Shown one piece after another: positions 33,716 through 44,756 of a stretch of DNA of 64,000 nucleotides (its first letter is position 1; each line of letters begins with the position of its first letter). Under the pieces are notes generated by a model. It searched no databases. It was given only the letters and a program-made list of their open reading frames with translations, and was not told the DNA's origin. The position numbers and the translations under genes were made by a program. The stretch is from Ottowia massiliensis (GTDB taxonomy: Bacteria > Pseudomonadota > Gammaproteobacteria > Burkholderiales > Burkholderiaceae_C): NCBI RefSeq assembly GCF_900240305.1, contig NZ_LT964854.1:434001-498000 (forward strand). Direction: 5' to 3'.

Positions 33716-33830
33716 AAACAAGATTTGGGAAGCGGGCATGTGCTTCCAGCATGTCGGCATGCATAGGGCTTGTCATCAATCATGAAGAGTCGAGCCTGAA
33801 GCCTGCGGGCGAGAACCCAGAAGAGGGGCC

Positions 33831-34571
33831 ATGGCCAGAAGATACGCGTTGCTCGACGATCAGTGGGAGCGCATCAAGGATTGGCTGCCCGAGCGTGCCG
33901 GCCAGCTAGGAGCACAGGACAACCGCTTGTTTGTCAATGCCGTGCTGCTACCGGGCCGGCATCCCCTGGCGCGATCTGTTGGCACGTTTCGGAGACTTCC
34001 GGGTGGCGCACCTGCGTCACAGCCGCTGGAGCTACAGCGGTGTATGGCAACAGGTCTTTGAAGCCCTGGCGCAGCAGGCCGACAACGAGTACGCAATGAT
34101 CGGCTCGACCATCGTGCGAGCGCCCCCAGCACGGTGCAGGGATAAAAGGGGGAGCGCCGCAAGCCATCGGACACAGCCGCAGCGGGCTGAGCGCCAAGAT
34201 TCACGCAGCGGCGGATGCACTGGGCCACCGGATTTCATCTCACGCCAAGGCAGGCGAACGGCCTCGAAGGGGCCGACGTGCTCTTGGCTCAAACAGCGGC
34301 CGAAACCGTGATCGCCAACAAGGACTATGACGCCCAAGCTCGAGTGCTCGAGCTGCTGCCGGCCCAAGGCAAAGGCGTTGTCATTGCCTCATGCAGCAGC
34401 AAGAGGGCGGCTCGGGACTACGACCTGCATCTTTACCAAGTCCGCCATCTGATCGAAAACTTCTTTGCCAAGCTCAAACAGTGCCGGGCCATCGCCACGC
34501 GTTACGACAAGACGGCTCGCAACCTCCTAGGCGCCATCCATCTGGCAGCGACTGGCGTATGGCTCGCCTGA
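33831..34571 (+). pseudogene. Decayed IS5-family (IS427-type) transposase
   Basis: Three frames together give a full-length transposase: MARRYALLDDQWERIKDWLP (frame from 33831), then GIPWRDLLARFGDFRV and YAMIGSTIVRAP (frame from 33931), GAPQAIGHSRSGLSAKIHAA (34151 frame), then GFHLTPRQANGLEGADVLLA to HLIENFFAKLKQCRAIATRY and WLA (frame from 34215). At least three frameshifts show it is inactive. It sits at the right edge of the AT-rich island and may have helped bring it. No clear terminal inverted repeats were found. Confidence 0.85.
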
Positions 34572-34738
34572 TTGATGACGCGCCCGAGTGAGCTTGTGCC
34601 GCCGTGGAGGCATGACTACAACTTCCGTCGCGCTCGCCTGACTATGGGTTCAGACACGCAAATCATGCAGACAGCCTTCGGCTCTTGCCTGGCCCGCACC
34701 TGCCTGCTTTGACGGCACGGGCGGGCAGGAAGCGGTTT

Positions 34739-35659
34739 TCACCAGAGTGGCAAGGCTTCGCCGCGCAGCTCGGCGCGCAAGGCGGCGTAGGTGGGCAGCT
34801 GGGCCTGCACGTGCGCCCAAAAGCGCGGGCTGTGGTTCATCTCGTGCAGGTGGGCCAGTTCGTGAACGACGACGTAGTCCACAACCGCCGGGCGAAAGTG
34901 CATGAGCCGCCAGTTCAGGCGGATGCTGCCGTCTGCGCTGGCGCTGCCCCAGCGGGTGCTGGCCGAGGTCAGGGCCATCTTTTGCCAGCGCACGCCCATG
35001 AGGGGCGCGAAGTGGTCCAGCCGCGCGGTGAAGTGGCGGCGGGCCTGCTGCTTGATCCAGGCTTGCGTGGCGTCGCGCCACTGCGCGGCCGTGGCGGCAG
35101 GGGGCAGCGAGAGATAGAGCGCGGGGCCAGCTGCGCTGCTGCGATCCGCGTCAGCCACGCTATCTGCAGCGGCTTGCCAGCGAGGACGGGCGGGGCCGTT
35201 CAAGGCGGCTCGCGGTTCACGCCGCAGGGTGAGCGTCTGGCCCAGCCAGGGCAGCGTGGCGCCTTCGCCCCACGGGATGCGGGCGGCATGCTGGCGTTGC
35301 TGCCGCTCTTGCGCCTGGGCGAGCTTGCTGAGGACCCAGCGCGCTTTTGAGTGCAGGGCGGCCTCGATTTCAGGCAGTTGCGTCCAGCGCGGGGCGCTGA
35401 CGGTCAGGCCCAGCTCGTCCACCACGAAGCCAATGCTGCGCCGCGCCGAGCGCCGCAGCCGCCAGGCCACGCAGGTTTCGCCCAAGCGTATGGCGTGCGT
35501 GGCCTGCGGGTGGGCGTAGTGACGCAGGGGCGGCTGGAGCGTGGGAGAAGCCAGGCGCGGGGCCGGAGGCTGAACCGCCGCCCTGGGCGCGGCAGGCTGT
35601 GCGGATGCGGCGCCGAACAGGTCCAGCATGAGCTGGCCCAGATGCTCAAGCGCGGACAT
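34739..35659 (-). CDS. YgjP-like zinc metallopeptidase (DUF45)
   Basis: A 306-residue protein. The C-terminal domain is the YgjP-like fold: the RWGSAS region, then HELAHLHEMNHSPRFW, with HExxH (zinc ligands and catalytic Glu) and a third His downstream. Its N-terminal ~100 residues are Ala/Pro-rich and not conserved. YgjP relatives are proteases of unclear substrate. The start at 35659 lies 2 nt after the stop of plsC (TGA C ATG), so translation is probably coupled; a longer start inside the Gly/Asp repeats is possible but would overlap plsC. Confidence 0.75.
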   Translation of the reverse strand: MSALEHLGQLMLDLFGAASAQPAAPRAAVQPPAPRLASPTLQPPLRHYAHPQATHAIRLGETCVAWRLRRSARRSIGFVVDELGLTVSAPRWTQLPEIEAALHSKARWVLSKLAQAQERQQRQHAARIPWGEGATLPWLGQTLTLRREPRAALNGPARPRWQAAADSVADADRSSAAGPALYLSLPPAATAAQWRDATQAWIKQQARRHFTARLDHFAPLMGVRWQKMALTSASTRWGSASADGSIRLNWRLMHFRPAVVDYVVVHELAHLHEMNHSPRFWAHVQAQLPTYAALRAELRGEALPLW

Positions 35660-35660
35660 G

Positions 35661-36578
35661 TCAGTCGCCACCGCCGCCATCACCGCCGCCGCCATCACCG
35701 CTGCAGCCATCACCGCTGCAGCCATCACCGCCGCCACCATCGCTGTTTTCTGCCAGGCCGGCGTTCGCGCAGACAGGCTGGGGCGCGCAGAGGGCCGATC
35801 CATCGGCCGGCCCGCCGTCTGATGGCGGCAGGGCGGCAGCGCCGGCGTAGGCCTGCGGATCGAGCCGCCGCATTTCGGCTTCGATCCAGTCTTGCACTTC
35901 GCGCATCAGCTCATCCGCCTTGCGCCCCTGGCTGGCAATGAGCGGGCCAAATGAAATATCAACGATGCCAGGGCTTTTGACGAAGGCGCGCGGCGGCCAG
36001 CAGCGCGCCGAAGTCACGGCCACCGGAACCACGGGCACACCGCATTCAATGGCCAGCCGCGTGCCGCCGCTGCGGTATTTGCCCTGCTGGCCGCGCGCCA
36101 CGCGTGTGCCTTCGGGGAAGATGACCACCCATATGCCTTGCGCCAGCAGGCGGCGGCCCTGCGTGACCATGCGGGTGAAGGCTTCCGTGGGGCGGCCCCG
36201 GTCGATGCGCACCATGTTCAGCCGCGCCAGCACCCAGCCAAAGAAGGGAATGCGCGCGAGTTCGCGCTTGAAAACGTAGGCAAGCGGATGCGGCGTTATC
36301 GTGGGCAGCACAAAGGTTTCCCAGGCCGATTGATGCTTGACGAGCAGCACGGCGGCGGCCTGCGGGCCGGCAGGCAGGTTCTCCAGCCCCCGCACCCGCG
36401 TGCGGATGCCCAGCAGCGGCCTGGCCGACGCCACAACCATGCGCACCCACACATGGCAGAAGCCATACAGCCACTGCTTGCTCACGAAGGGCGACAGCGC
36501 AACCACCGTCAGCGACCACGGAATCACCGTCACGGTGAGAAACAGCATGTGAAGAGCGGAGCGGATGAAACGCAGCAT
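35661..36578 (-). CDS. plsC: Lysophospholipid acyltransferase (PlsC family)
   Basis: A 305-residue membrane acyltransferase. An N-terminal TM helix (RSALHMLFLTVTVIPWSLTV) precedes motif KHQSAWET, in which the usual HxxxxD reads HQSAWE, a variant common in Burkholderiales, and FPEGTRVARG, the glycerophosphate-binding block. It makes phosphatidic acid from 1-acylglycerol 3-phosphate or acylates another lysophospholipid. The last ~25 residues are Gly/Asp/Ser-rich (GDGCSGDGCSGD), encoded by 15-bp tandem repeats, and probably dispensable. It is the first gene of a two-gene unit with the metallopeptidase. Confidence 0.85.
   Translation of the reverse strand: MLRFIRSALHMLFLTVTVIPWSLTVVALSPFVSKQWLYGFCHVWVRMVVASARPLLGIRTRVRGLENLPAGPQAAAVLLVKHQSAWETFVLPTITPHPLAYVFKRELARIPFFGWVLARLNMVRIDRGRPTEAFTRMVTQGRRLLAQGIWVVIFPEGTRVARGQQGKYRSGGTRLAIECGVPVVPVAVTSARCWPPRAFVKSPGIVDISFGPLIASQGRKADELMREVQDWIEAEMRRLDPQAYAGAAALPPSDGGPADGSALCAPQPVCANAGLAENSDGGGGDGCSGDGCSGDGGGGDGGGGD
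35676..35735. repeat. Four 15-bp tandem repeats in the plsC 3' end
   Basis: GCCATCACCGCYGCM units run back to back, in frame within plsC (minus strand). They encode the Gly/Asp-rich tail and reach to within a few codons of the plsC stop and the metallopeptidase start, so slippage would change only the tail length. Confidence 0.95.
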
Positions 36579-36755
36579 GAGCCTGGCCGGAAGATGAGAA
36601 AACGGCGGGTTTTACCGCATCGCCGCCGCAAGGCGCACGAACAGGCAGCGGGCAGGCGGGCGCGTGTTTTCCGGGCGCAAGCTTGCCAGGCTCGCGGCCC
36701 TGCCTCACGCGTCTTTTTCCTTGCGTTTTCCGCACGCCTTCACAGGCCACGCAGG

Positions 36756-36955
36756 CTATGCACAGAAACTGTGGACAACTTTGTTGAAAAGCCTGTGCAA
36801 ACGCTGCGCCGCACTTGCAAAACAAGGGTTTTTGCGGATTGCACAGCAAAACGGCAAAAAATTTAAATCTTTTCAAATCAATGAGTTACGGACGCTATCG
36901 CTTCTGTAGTGAAAACGGAGCGGCACATGGCCGTGCGGGCGTTTTTTGTGCATAA
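36756..36955. other. Divergent intergenic region with DnaA-box-like sites
   Basis: Between plsC and hemE (36579-37169, 591 bp). CTATGCACA (36756-36764), TGTGGACAA (36770-36778) and TGTGCATAA (36947-36955, perfect match to TTATNCACA reversed) resemble DnaA boxes. The first two surround the inverted repeat CACAG AAA CTGTG. An AT-rich tract (36856-36890) lies between. No gene is seen in the region. Confidence 0.45.
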
Positions 36956-37169
36956 GTGAGCCGCCATGCCCCAAAAAACATAGCGTGAAAGCCTTGTCTG
37001 GCGGGGCTTTGCGCGGGTTTCGCGTGGGGTTCACAGGAGGGCCGCGCTGACTTCCCGCTGCTGGCGCTCAGCCGCTCGCGCCGCCACCCTTGCGCTGTCA
37101 CTTGCGCGCCGCCACTCTCGCCCGCGCCCGCTCAGGCCGTCCGCAAGCCCGCCTGCGACAATCCGGCGC

Positions 37170-38321
37170 ATGAACGCACCCTTGCAAAACGATACTTTTG
37201 TGCGCGCCTGCCTGGGCCTGCCCACCGCCCACACGCCTATCTGGCTGATGCGGCAAGCCGGGCGCTATCTGCCTGAATACCGCGCCACGCGCGAGCGCGC
37301 GGGCAGCTTCATGGGGCTGGCCACGAATGTGGACTACGCCACCGAAGTCACCTTGCAGCCGCTGGAGCGCTACGCGCTGGATGCGGCCATTTTGTTTTCA
37401 GACATCCTCACCGTGCCTGACGCCATGGGCCTGGGCCTGAGCTTTCAGCCGGGCGAAGGCCCGCGCTTTGCGCACGCAGTGCGCGACGAAGCCGCCGTGG
37501 CCCGCCTGGCCGTGCCCGACATGCAGCGGCTGCGCTACGTGTTTGACGCCGTGACTTCCATACGCCGGGCGCTTGCCGGGCGCGTGCCGCTGATTGGCTT
37601 TTCGGGCAGCCCCTGGACGCTGGCCTGCTACATGGTGGAAGGCGGCTCCAGCGACGACTACCGCCAGGTGAAAACCATGCTCTATGCCCGCCCTGACCTG
37701 ATGCACCGCGTGCTGGGCGTCAATGCCGATGCCGTGGCCGCCTACCTGAACGCGCAGATTGACGCGGGCGCGCAAGCCGTGATGGTGTTTGACAGCTGGG
37801 GCGGCGTGCTGGCCGATGGCGCCTTCCAGACCTTCAGCCTGGCCTACACGGCCCGCGTGCTGCGCCAGCTCAAACGCACGGGCGCCGACGGGCGCGTGGT
37901 GCCCCGCATCGTCTTCACCAAAGGCGGCGGGCCGTGGCTGCCCGACATGGCCGCCGCGCTGGAGTGCGACGCGCTGGGGCTGGACTGGACGGCCAGCCTG
38001 ACGCGCGCGCGCCGCGAGCTGGAACGCGCACTGGCCCTGCCGCCTGGCGCGCCAGCGGCCACGCGCCCCGTTGCGCTCCAGGGCAATCTCGATCCGAACG
38101 TGCTCTTTGCCCCGCCCGAGGTCATCCGCCAGCAGGCCCGCGCCGTGCTCGACGCCTTCGGCCCGCCTGATGGGCAGCGTGGCTCAAGGCAAGACGAAGG
38201 CCGGGGCGTGAGCCACATCTTCAACCTCGGCCACGGCATCAGCCAGCACACGCCGCCCGAACATGTGGCGCACCTGGTAGACGAAGTGCATGCCTACTCG
38301 CGCCGCCTTCGGCAACCATGA
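37170..38321 (+). CDS. hemE: Uroporphyrinogen decarboxylase
   Basis: A 383-residue enzyme that decarboxylates the four acetate groups of uroporphyrinogen III to coproporphyrinogen III. The family signature PIWLMRQAGRYLPEYRATRE is near the N-terminus, followed by FSDILTVPDAMGL, SGSPWTLACYMVEGG, VFDSWGG and NLGHGISQHTPPEHV. It is somewhat longer than usual owing to a short charged insert (PDGQRGSRQDEGRG) before the last motif. priA, a common neighbour, is absent. Two repeat copies lie after it. Confidence 0.96.
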   Translation: MNAPLQNDTFVRACLGLPTAHTPIWLMRQAGRYLPEYRATRERAGSFMGLATNVDYATEVTLQPLERYALDAAILFSDILTVPDAMGLGLSFQPGEGPRFAHAVRDEAAVARLAVPDMQRLRYVFDAVTSIRRALAGRVPLIGFSGSPWTLACYMVEGGSSDDYRQVKTMLYARPDLMHRVLGVNADAVAAYLNAQIDAGAQAVMVFDSWGGVLADGAFQTFSLAYTARVLRQLKRTGADGRVVPRIVFTKGGGPWLPDMAAALECDALGLDWTASLTRARRELERALALPPGAPAATRPVALQGNLDPNVLFAPPEVIRQQARAVLDAFGPPDGQRGSRQDEGRGVSHIFNLGHGISQHTPPEHVAHLVDEVHAYSRRLRQP

Positions 38322-38398
38322 AACGCGAGGAAAACGGCGCGCAGCGGCAGACGGCTGACGGTTGAAGCCCCCAACAGCAAGCGCCACCTGCCGGATAA

Positions 38399-38489
38399 CA
38401 TCAAAAACAGAAGCAAATATGAGGGGTTGAAAAAGCCGTTCTGCGCAGGCCCAACTAAGACCTAATGCTATGAATTCAAGAGCGAATAT
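38399..38489 (+). repeat. Dispersed intergenic repeat, copy 9
   Basis: CATCAAAAACAGAAGCAAAT, AACTAAGACCTAATGCTATG and AATTCAAGAGCGAAT. One of two copies in the 553-bp gap between hemE and the AMP ligase. Confidence 0.85.
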
Positions 38490-38704
38490 GGGCTTTGCCG
38501 CTGCCTGCTTGCCGGGCGCTTCGTTCATCAGAATGAACTGGGCAGAAGATGCACGGGCTGGCGCGCCCTGCCCTTCTTCCGCTGCAAAAGGAAATCCGGC
38601 AGCCGCAGGGCGCAAACCACAAGTCAGGTCTTGTGACCCTTTTGCCGCCCGGCGAGACGCTTAGCTGGCCTGCTCACGAGCAGGTTCCAGCAGATGCATG
38701 GGCA

Positions 38705-38793
38705 CATCAAAAAGAAGAGCAAATTCACAAGCTCCAAAACGGCTTTTGCGCCCATTTCACTAGGACATCATGCTATAGATAAAAGAGCAAAAA
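38705..38793 (+). repeat. Dispersed intergenic repeat, copy 10
   Basis: ATCAAAAAGAAGAGCAAATT, CACTAGGACATCATGCTATA and GATAAAAGAGCAAAAA. Close to the family consensus. It borders the polyene fragment on its 3' side. Confidence 0.85.
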
Positions 38794-38874
38794 AACTCCT
38801 TTTGCGTTTTCATCCTGCCCGAATGACAGGCCTTGAGCAGGCTTTCAGCGCCTGCTCTCAGCCCCGCTCACCCT

Positions 38875-40227
38875 CTATCTGGCGCGGGGTTGGCAGAGGG
38901 TTTGGTAGAGGGCTTGCACCTCTTTGGCGACGATCTTGCCCGTGGCGTTGCGCGGCAGGGCGGGCACGGGCAGCAGGGGGCGGGGCAGGAAGGCGGGGTC
39001 CATGCGCTGGCGCAGGGCGCCCATGATGCGCTCGGGCGTCATGCCTGGGGCGGCAACGACCAGCGCAGCCAGGCGCTGCACGCCGGCCTGTTTTTCGGCG
39101 GCGGGGTTCTGGGGGAGAAAAAAGCACCCGTCCGTCACGCCTTCCACGCCCAGAAGCTGGGCGGTGAGCGCGCTCAGCGAGGCGCGTTTGCCCGCCACGT
39201 TCACCATGTCGGCATGGCGGCTGCCCAGGCGAAAGCGCCGCTCGTCAAGCGGCTCGATGTGGTCAGACAGCTTCACGCGAATTTGCACGTGGCCGCCATG
39301 CGCCCATGCGCCTTCGGCACTGACATCAAGCTGCACGCCATCCAGCAGATGCCAGGCTTCGTCCTGCGTGGGGCGGCGGGTGGCGATCTGGCCGCTTTCG
39401 GTGCAGCCGTAGATTTCCGTCAGCGGGCTGCCGAAGGCGGCTTCAGCCTGGCGCGCCAGCGCCACGGGCAGCGGGGCGGTGGAGCACAGCAAGCGTTCGC
39501 ATGACGGCAACGCCACCTGGGCGGCCAGCAGCGCGCCCAGGTGAAAGGGAGTGGTCACCAGCATGCGCGGCCCCGGCGCGGCTCGCAGCGCCGCGCAGAT
39601 GTCCGCCGGGTAGAAGGGGCGCTCGCGCCACAGGCGCGCGCCGCCGCGCAAGGTGAGCATCACGCTCGATTCCAGGCCGTACATGTGCTGCGAAGGCACG
39701 GTGGCGATGATGGCAAGGCCCTGCGAGCCTATCCGCCGCGCTTCGGCCTCGCCATCGGCGCACAGTCCGCCCCAGCGCTTGAGGTGCGCCGTAGGCGCGC
39801 CGGTGGTGCCGGAGGTGAAAACGATGGCGGCCACCTGGTTGGCTTCGATCAGCGGCGCATCCTGCAAGGCGCGGGCCGCACCTGCCGCTGGCGGGGCGAC
39901 TGGCCAGGCGGGCAGCCCTTCGGGGCGCTCCTGACCGTCGTGCAGGCACAGCAGCTGCGGATAGCGCTCCTGCAACTGGCGCACGGATTCGGGGGCAAGG
40001 CTGGAAGGCATCAGCGTGGGCCGCCCGGCCAGCAGGGCCGCGCCCAGACCCACCATGAACAGGTAGCGGTCGTGGCAGGTGTTCAGCACGTACTGGCTGG
40101 CGGGCAATGCTTCGGCCACGCTTTGCGCGTCGGCAAAGAAGCGCGCGGCCGTCACGGGGCCTTGCGGGCCGAGGGCCAGTGTTTCATCAGGAGCGTGAGC
40201 GCTCAGTGCGAGGGCGGGTGGGTTCAT
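38875..40227 (-). CDS. AMP-forming acyl/ACP ligase of aryl-polyene type
   Basis: A 450-residue ANL-superfamily adenylating enzyme: the P-loop is IVFTSGTTGAPTAHLK, a mid motif is STAPLPVALARQAEAAFG, then EIYGCTESGQIATRRP, with C-terminal NATGKIVAKEV. It activates an acyl substrate as adenylate. Together with an ACP and a COG4648 membrane protein it matches the aryl-polyene/flexirubin cluster set, where the ligase loads 4-hydroxybenzoate-derived starter onto the ACP. ATG 40227 is the first after the upstream stop and overlaps the membrane protein gene by 41 nt. Substrate is inferred from context. Confidence 0.72.
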   Translation of the reverse strand: MNPPALALSAHAPDETLALGPQGPVTAARFFADAQSVAEALPASQYVLNTCHDRYLFMVGLGAALLAGRPTLMPSSLAPESVRQLQERYPQLLCLHDGQERPEGLPAWPVAPPAAGAARALQDAPLIEANQVAAIVFTSGTTGAPTAHLKRWGGLCADGEAEARRIGSQGLAIIATVPSQHMYGLESSVMLTLRGGARLWRERPFYPADICAALRAAPGPRMLVTTPFHLGALLAAQVALPSCERLLCSTAPLPVALARQAEAAFGSPLTEIYGCTESGQIATRRPTQDEAWHLLDGVQLDVSAEGAWAHGGHVQIRVKLSDHIEPLDERRFRLGSRHADMVNVAGKRASLSALTAQLLGVEGVTDGCFFLPQNPAAEKQAGVQRLAALVVAAPGMTPERIMGALRQRMDPAFLPRPLLPVPALPRNATGKIVAKEVQALYQTLCQPRAR

Positions 40228-41077
40228 CTGGCTCTGCCGGGTTGCGTGGCGGAAAGGGCGTGGACGGGAAAGGCGGTGACGAAGGCGGGCACGCCTGGGG
40301 CGCTGGCTTGCCCTGCGACCGCGCACGCGCCTGAATGGCGCGCCAGGTGGCCATCAGGCCCATGCGGTTGTCGGGCGGCAGATAGCGTCTGCGCGCCAGG
40401 TTTTCCACAACGAACAGCGCCGCCGTCAGCAGCGGCCCCAGCACAGAGGAAAACAGCATCCACGCCGCAGGCGAAGCCGCCGCGAACAGCGCCAGCGATA
40501 CGGCCGCCACGCCCGCGAAGAACGCCACCCACACCCGCGTGACTTGCCGCGTGTACCACACCAGCTGCGGCGTCATGCGCCAGTGCCCCCAGCTGGCAAA
40601 TTCGGTGCAAAGCGGCGTGCGCCCGGGCCGCAGGCTTGCGCCAAACATCCAGCCCAGCGCCGCATGCGCGCCCACGTGCTGGGCCAGATACACCAGCAGC
40701 ACATTGGCCAGCAGCGGCTCCCAGCCCGCCGCCAGGGCCGCGCACAACGCCAGCAGCGGCAGCCAGCGCCCGGCCCACCGCCACGCGCCGCCTGCGGCAG
40801 GCCGCGCCAGAGCGAACGCCGCCGCCAGCCACACAAAAGGCGCCACGGCCAGCGCCAGCGCCAGCCAGGGCAGATGGCGGCTGCTCCACCACGCCGCCGC
40901 TGCGTAGGTAACCACGCCCGCCGCCACCAGCATGGGTACGCGTGCGTCATGGGGCGCGCACGCCGCGCTGGCCTCACGGGCGTGAGCAAGGGCTGGGGCA
41001 TCCGCGCGGGCTGCGCCGCAGGCAGGCGCGCTCTCGCCAGCGGGGCGGCCCGGCGGGCCTGCAGGCATCCAGGTCAT
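40187..41077 (-). CDS. COG4648-like membrane protein of aryl-polyene cluster
   Basis: A 296-residue integral membrane protein with about eight hydrophobic helices in residues ~45-245 (VAPFVWLAAAFALA, LLPLLALCAALAAG, VWVAFFAGVAAVSLALFAA) and a charged C-terminal tail. Family proteins of this type occur in aryl-polyene loci between an ACP and an AMP ligase, as here. The role is unknown; an acyl transport or anchoring function has been proposed. Start uncertain (MTWMPAGPPG at 41077). It overlaps the AMP ligase by 41 nt. Confidence 0.6.
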   Translation of the reverse strand: MTWMPAGPPGRPAGESAPACGAARADAPALAHAREASAACAPHDARVPMLVAAGVVTYAAAAWWSSRHLPWLALALAVAPFVWLAAAFALARPAAGGAWRWAGRWLPLLALCAALAAGWEPLLANVLLVYLAQHVGAHAALGWMFGASLRPGRTPLCTEFASWGHWRMTPQLVWYTRQVTRVWVAFFAGVAAVSLALFAAASPAAWMLFSSVLGPLLTAALFVVENLARRRYLPPDNRMGLMATWRAIQARARSQGKPAPQACPPSSPPFPSTPFPPRNPAEPDEPTRPRTERSRS

Positions 41078-41096
41078 TGGCAAGGGAGGAAAAAAC

Positions 41097-41381
41097 TCAA
41101 ATCGTGCGGTGCGCCGCGATGTGCCGGGCCAGGCTGCGCAGGCTGCTGTAGATGGCTTGCTTGTTCTCGTCTTCAGCCCGCAGCTGAAAACCGTATTTCT
41201 TGGATACCGCCAGCGCCACTTCCAGAATATCGATCGAGTCCAGCCCCAGTCCATCGCCATACAAGGGCGCATCCGGGTCGATTTCTGCAGGCTTCATATC
41301 CAGATTGAGGCAGTCCACCAGCATCTGGGCCAATTCAGCCAGCAAGGCGTTTTCATCAGCGGGGGAAACGGGAGCGTTCAT
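41097..41381 (-). CDS. Acyl carrier protein (aryl-polyene type)
   Basis: A 94-residue acyl carrier protein. The phosphopantetheine attachment Ser is in YGDGLGLDSIDILEVALAVS. The rest fits a four-helix ACP fold. It is distinct from the housekeeping AcpP, being long and located next to an AMP ligase and membrane protein. Aryl-polyene clusters carry two such ACPs; only one is present here. It is the first gene of the fragment, reading away from a repeat copy at 41603. Confidence 0.85.
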   Translation of the reverse strand: MNAPVSPADENALLAELAQMLVDCLNLDMKPAEIDPDAPLYGDGLGLDSIDILEVALAVSKKYGFQLRAEDENKQAIYSSLRSLARHIAAHRTI

Positions 41382-41602
41382 AAATCTAGGGAACAGAGAG
41401 GCAAACAGGCGCGAGCGGCCAGCAAAAAGGCGGTCCGCCCGCCCTGAATCAGAAAAAGCGCGAAAGTATAGGCAGCGCAGGCGCACACTGCCTGCCCGGC
41501 CCGACCTGCACTGCGGCATACGCAACGGCGCGCAGCCGAAAAACACGTTCGGCCTGCCTATTTCTGGCCCGGCATCAAAACCCGTTTGCCACGCAAGAGC
41601 AC

Positions 41603-41686
41603 CAAAAACAGGAGCAAATTAAAGCGGTAGAAACCGCCCTTCTGCGCAATTTCCACTAGGACATATTGCTATTTAATGCGGAGAGA
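41603..41686 (+). repeat. Dispersed intergenic repeat, copy 11
   Basis: ACCAAAAACAGGAGCAAATT, TTCTGCGCAATTTCCACTAG and GACATATTGCTATTTAATG. One of two copies in the 589-bp gap between rpoD and the ACP. Confidence 0.8.
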
Positions 41687-41830
41687 AACCAGCCCAGCTT
41701 TCGCGCTGCGCTGCTGGCTGCCAAGGGCGAAAAAAGCCGCACGGCGTTCAGGCTCTGTGCTTTGGCTGATGCAAAGCTGCTGTGCGCCGCAATGGCTGCT
41801 GCGCCAGGCCTGAAAACGCAGGTTGCTCTA

Positions 41831-41919
41831 TCTTGAAAAGAGGAGCAATTTCAAGGGGTCTGAAAGTAGCTTTGGCGCAGACTCTACTAGGACCCCATGC
41901 TATGAAACAAGGAGCGAAT
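41831..41919 (+). repeat. Dispersed intergenic repeat, copy 12
   Basis: TCTTGAAAAGAGGAGCAATT, TCAAGGGGTCTGAAAGTAGC and ACTAGGACCCCATGCTATGA. It is in the same orientation as copy 11, 145 nt further on. Confidence 0.85.
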
Positions 41920-41970
41920 AAGCAGTGAATTCGCCCCTTGTTTCCTGTACATCTGGCGCTCGCCGGGAGC

Positions 41971-44397
<2,427 letters not shown>

Positions 44398-44756
44398 GGA
44401 CGGACCTATGGTGAAGGGGCATGACAGTCGGTTGCATGAAAGGCATCCGGCGCCTGGCCATGCGTTCAGACATCAGAACAAAGGAGTGCGGTCAGGACGC
44501 AGCAGGCAAGGGGTGCCTTGCGGCGCGCAGGCAAGATGTCCGGGCGATCATTTGGTGTGCAATCCTTGCGGGAAAGTGGCCGCTGCGTCTGAATCTGGTG
44601 CGCGTGGCAGGCCGGGCCGGAGGTGTTGCTGTCGCTCTTGCCGCGAGTCGAGGGCCAAGATTGTAGCGGTGCAGGTTTTTTCAAGAGGCCGCGCGCCCGT
44701 AGCGAAAGCAGACCGTTCCAGGCGGCAGCTGGCGCGTGGCGAAAGAAAGCCAGGCT

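Noticed and set aside
35676..35735. Regular repeats as a possible CRISPR array.
   Set aside because: The units are 15 bp without spacers and in frame with plsC.
36756..36955. A chromosomal replication origin.
   Set aside because: dnaA, dnaN, rpmH and gyrB are not near, and only three box-like sites with mismatches were found; kept only as a weaker finding.
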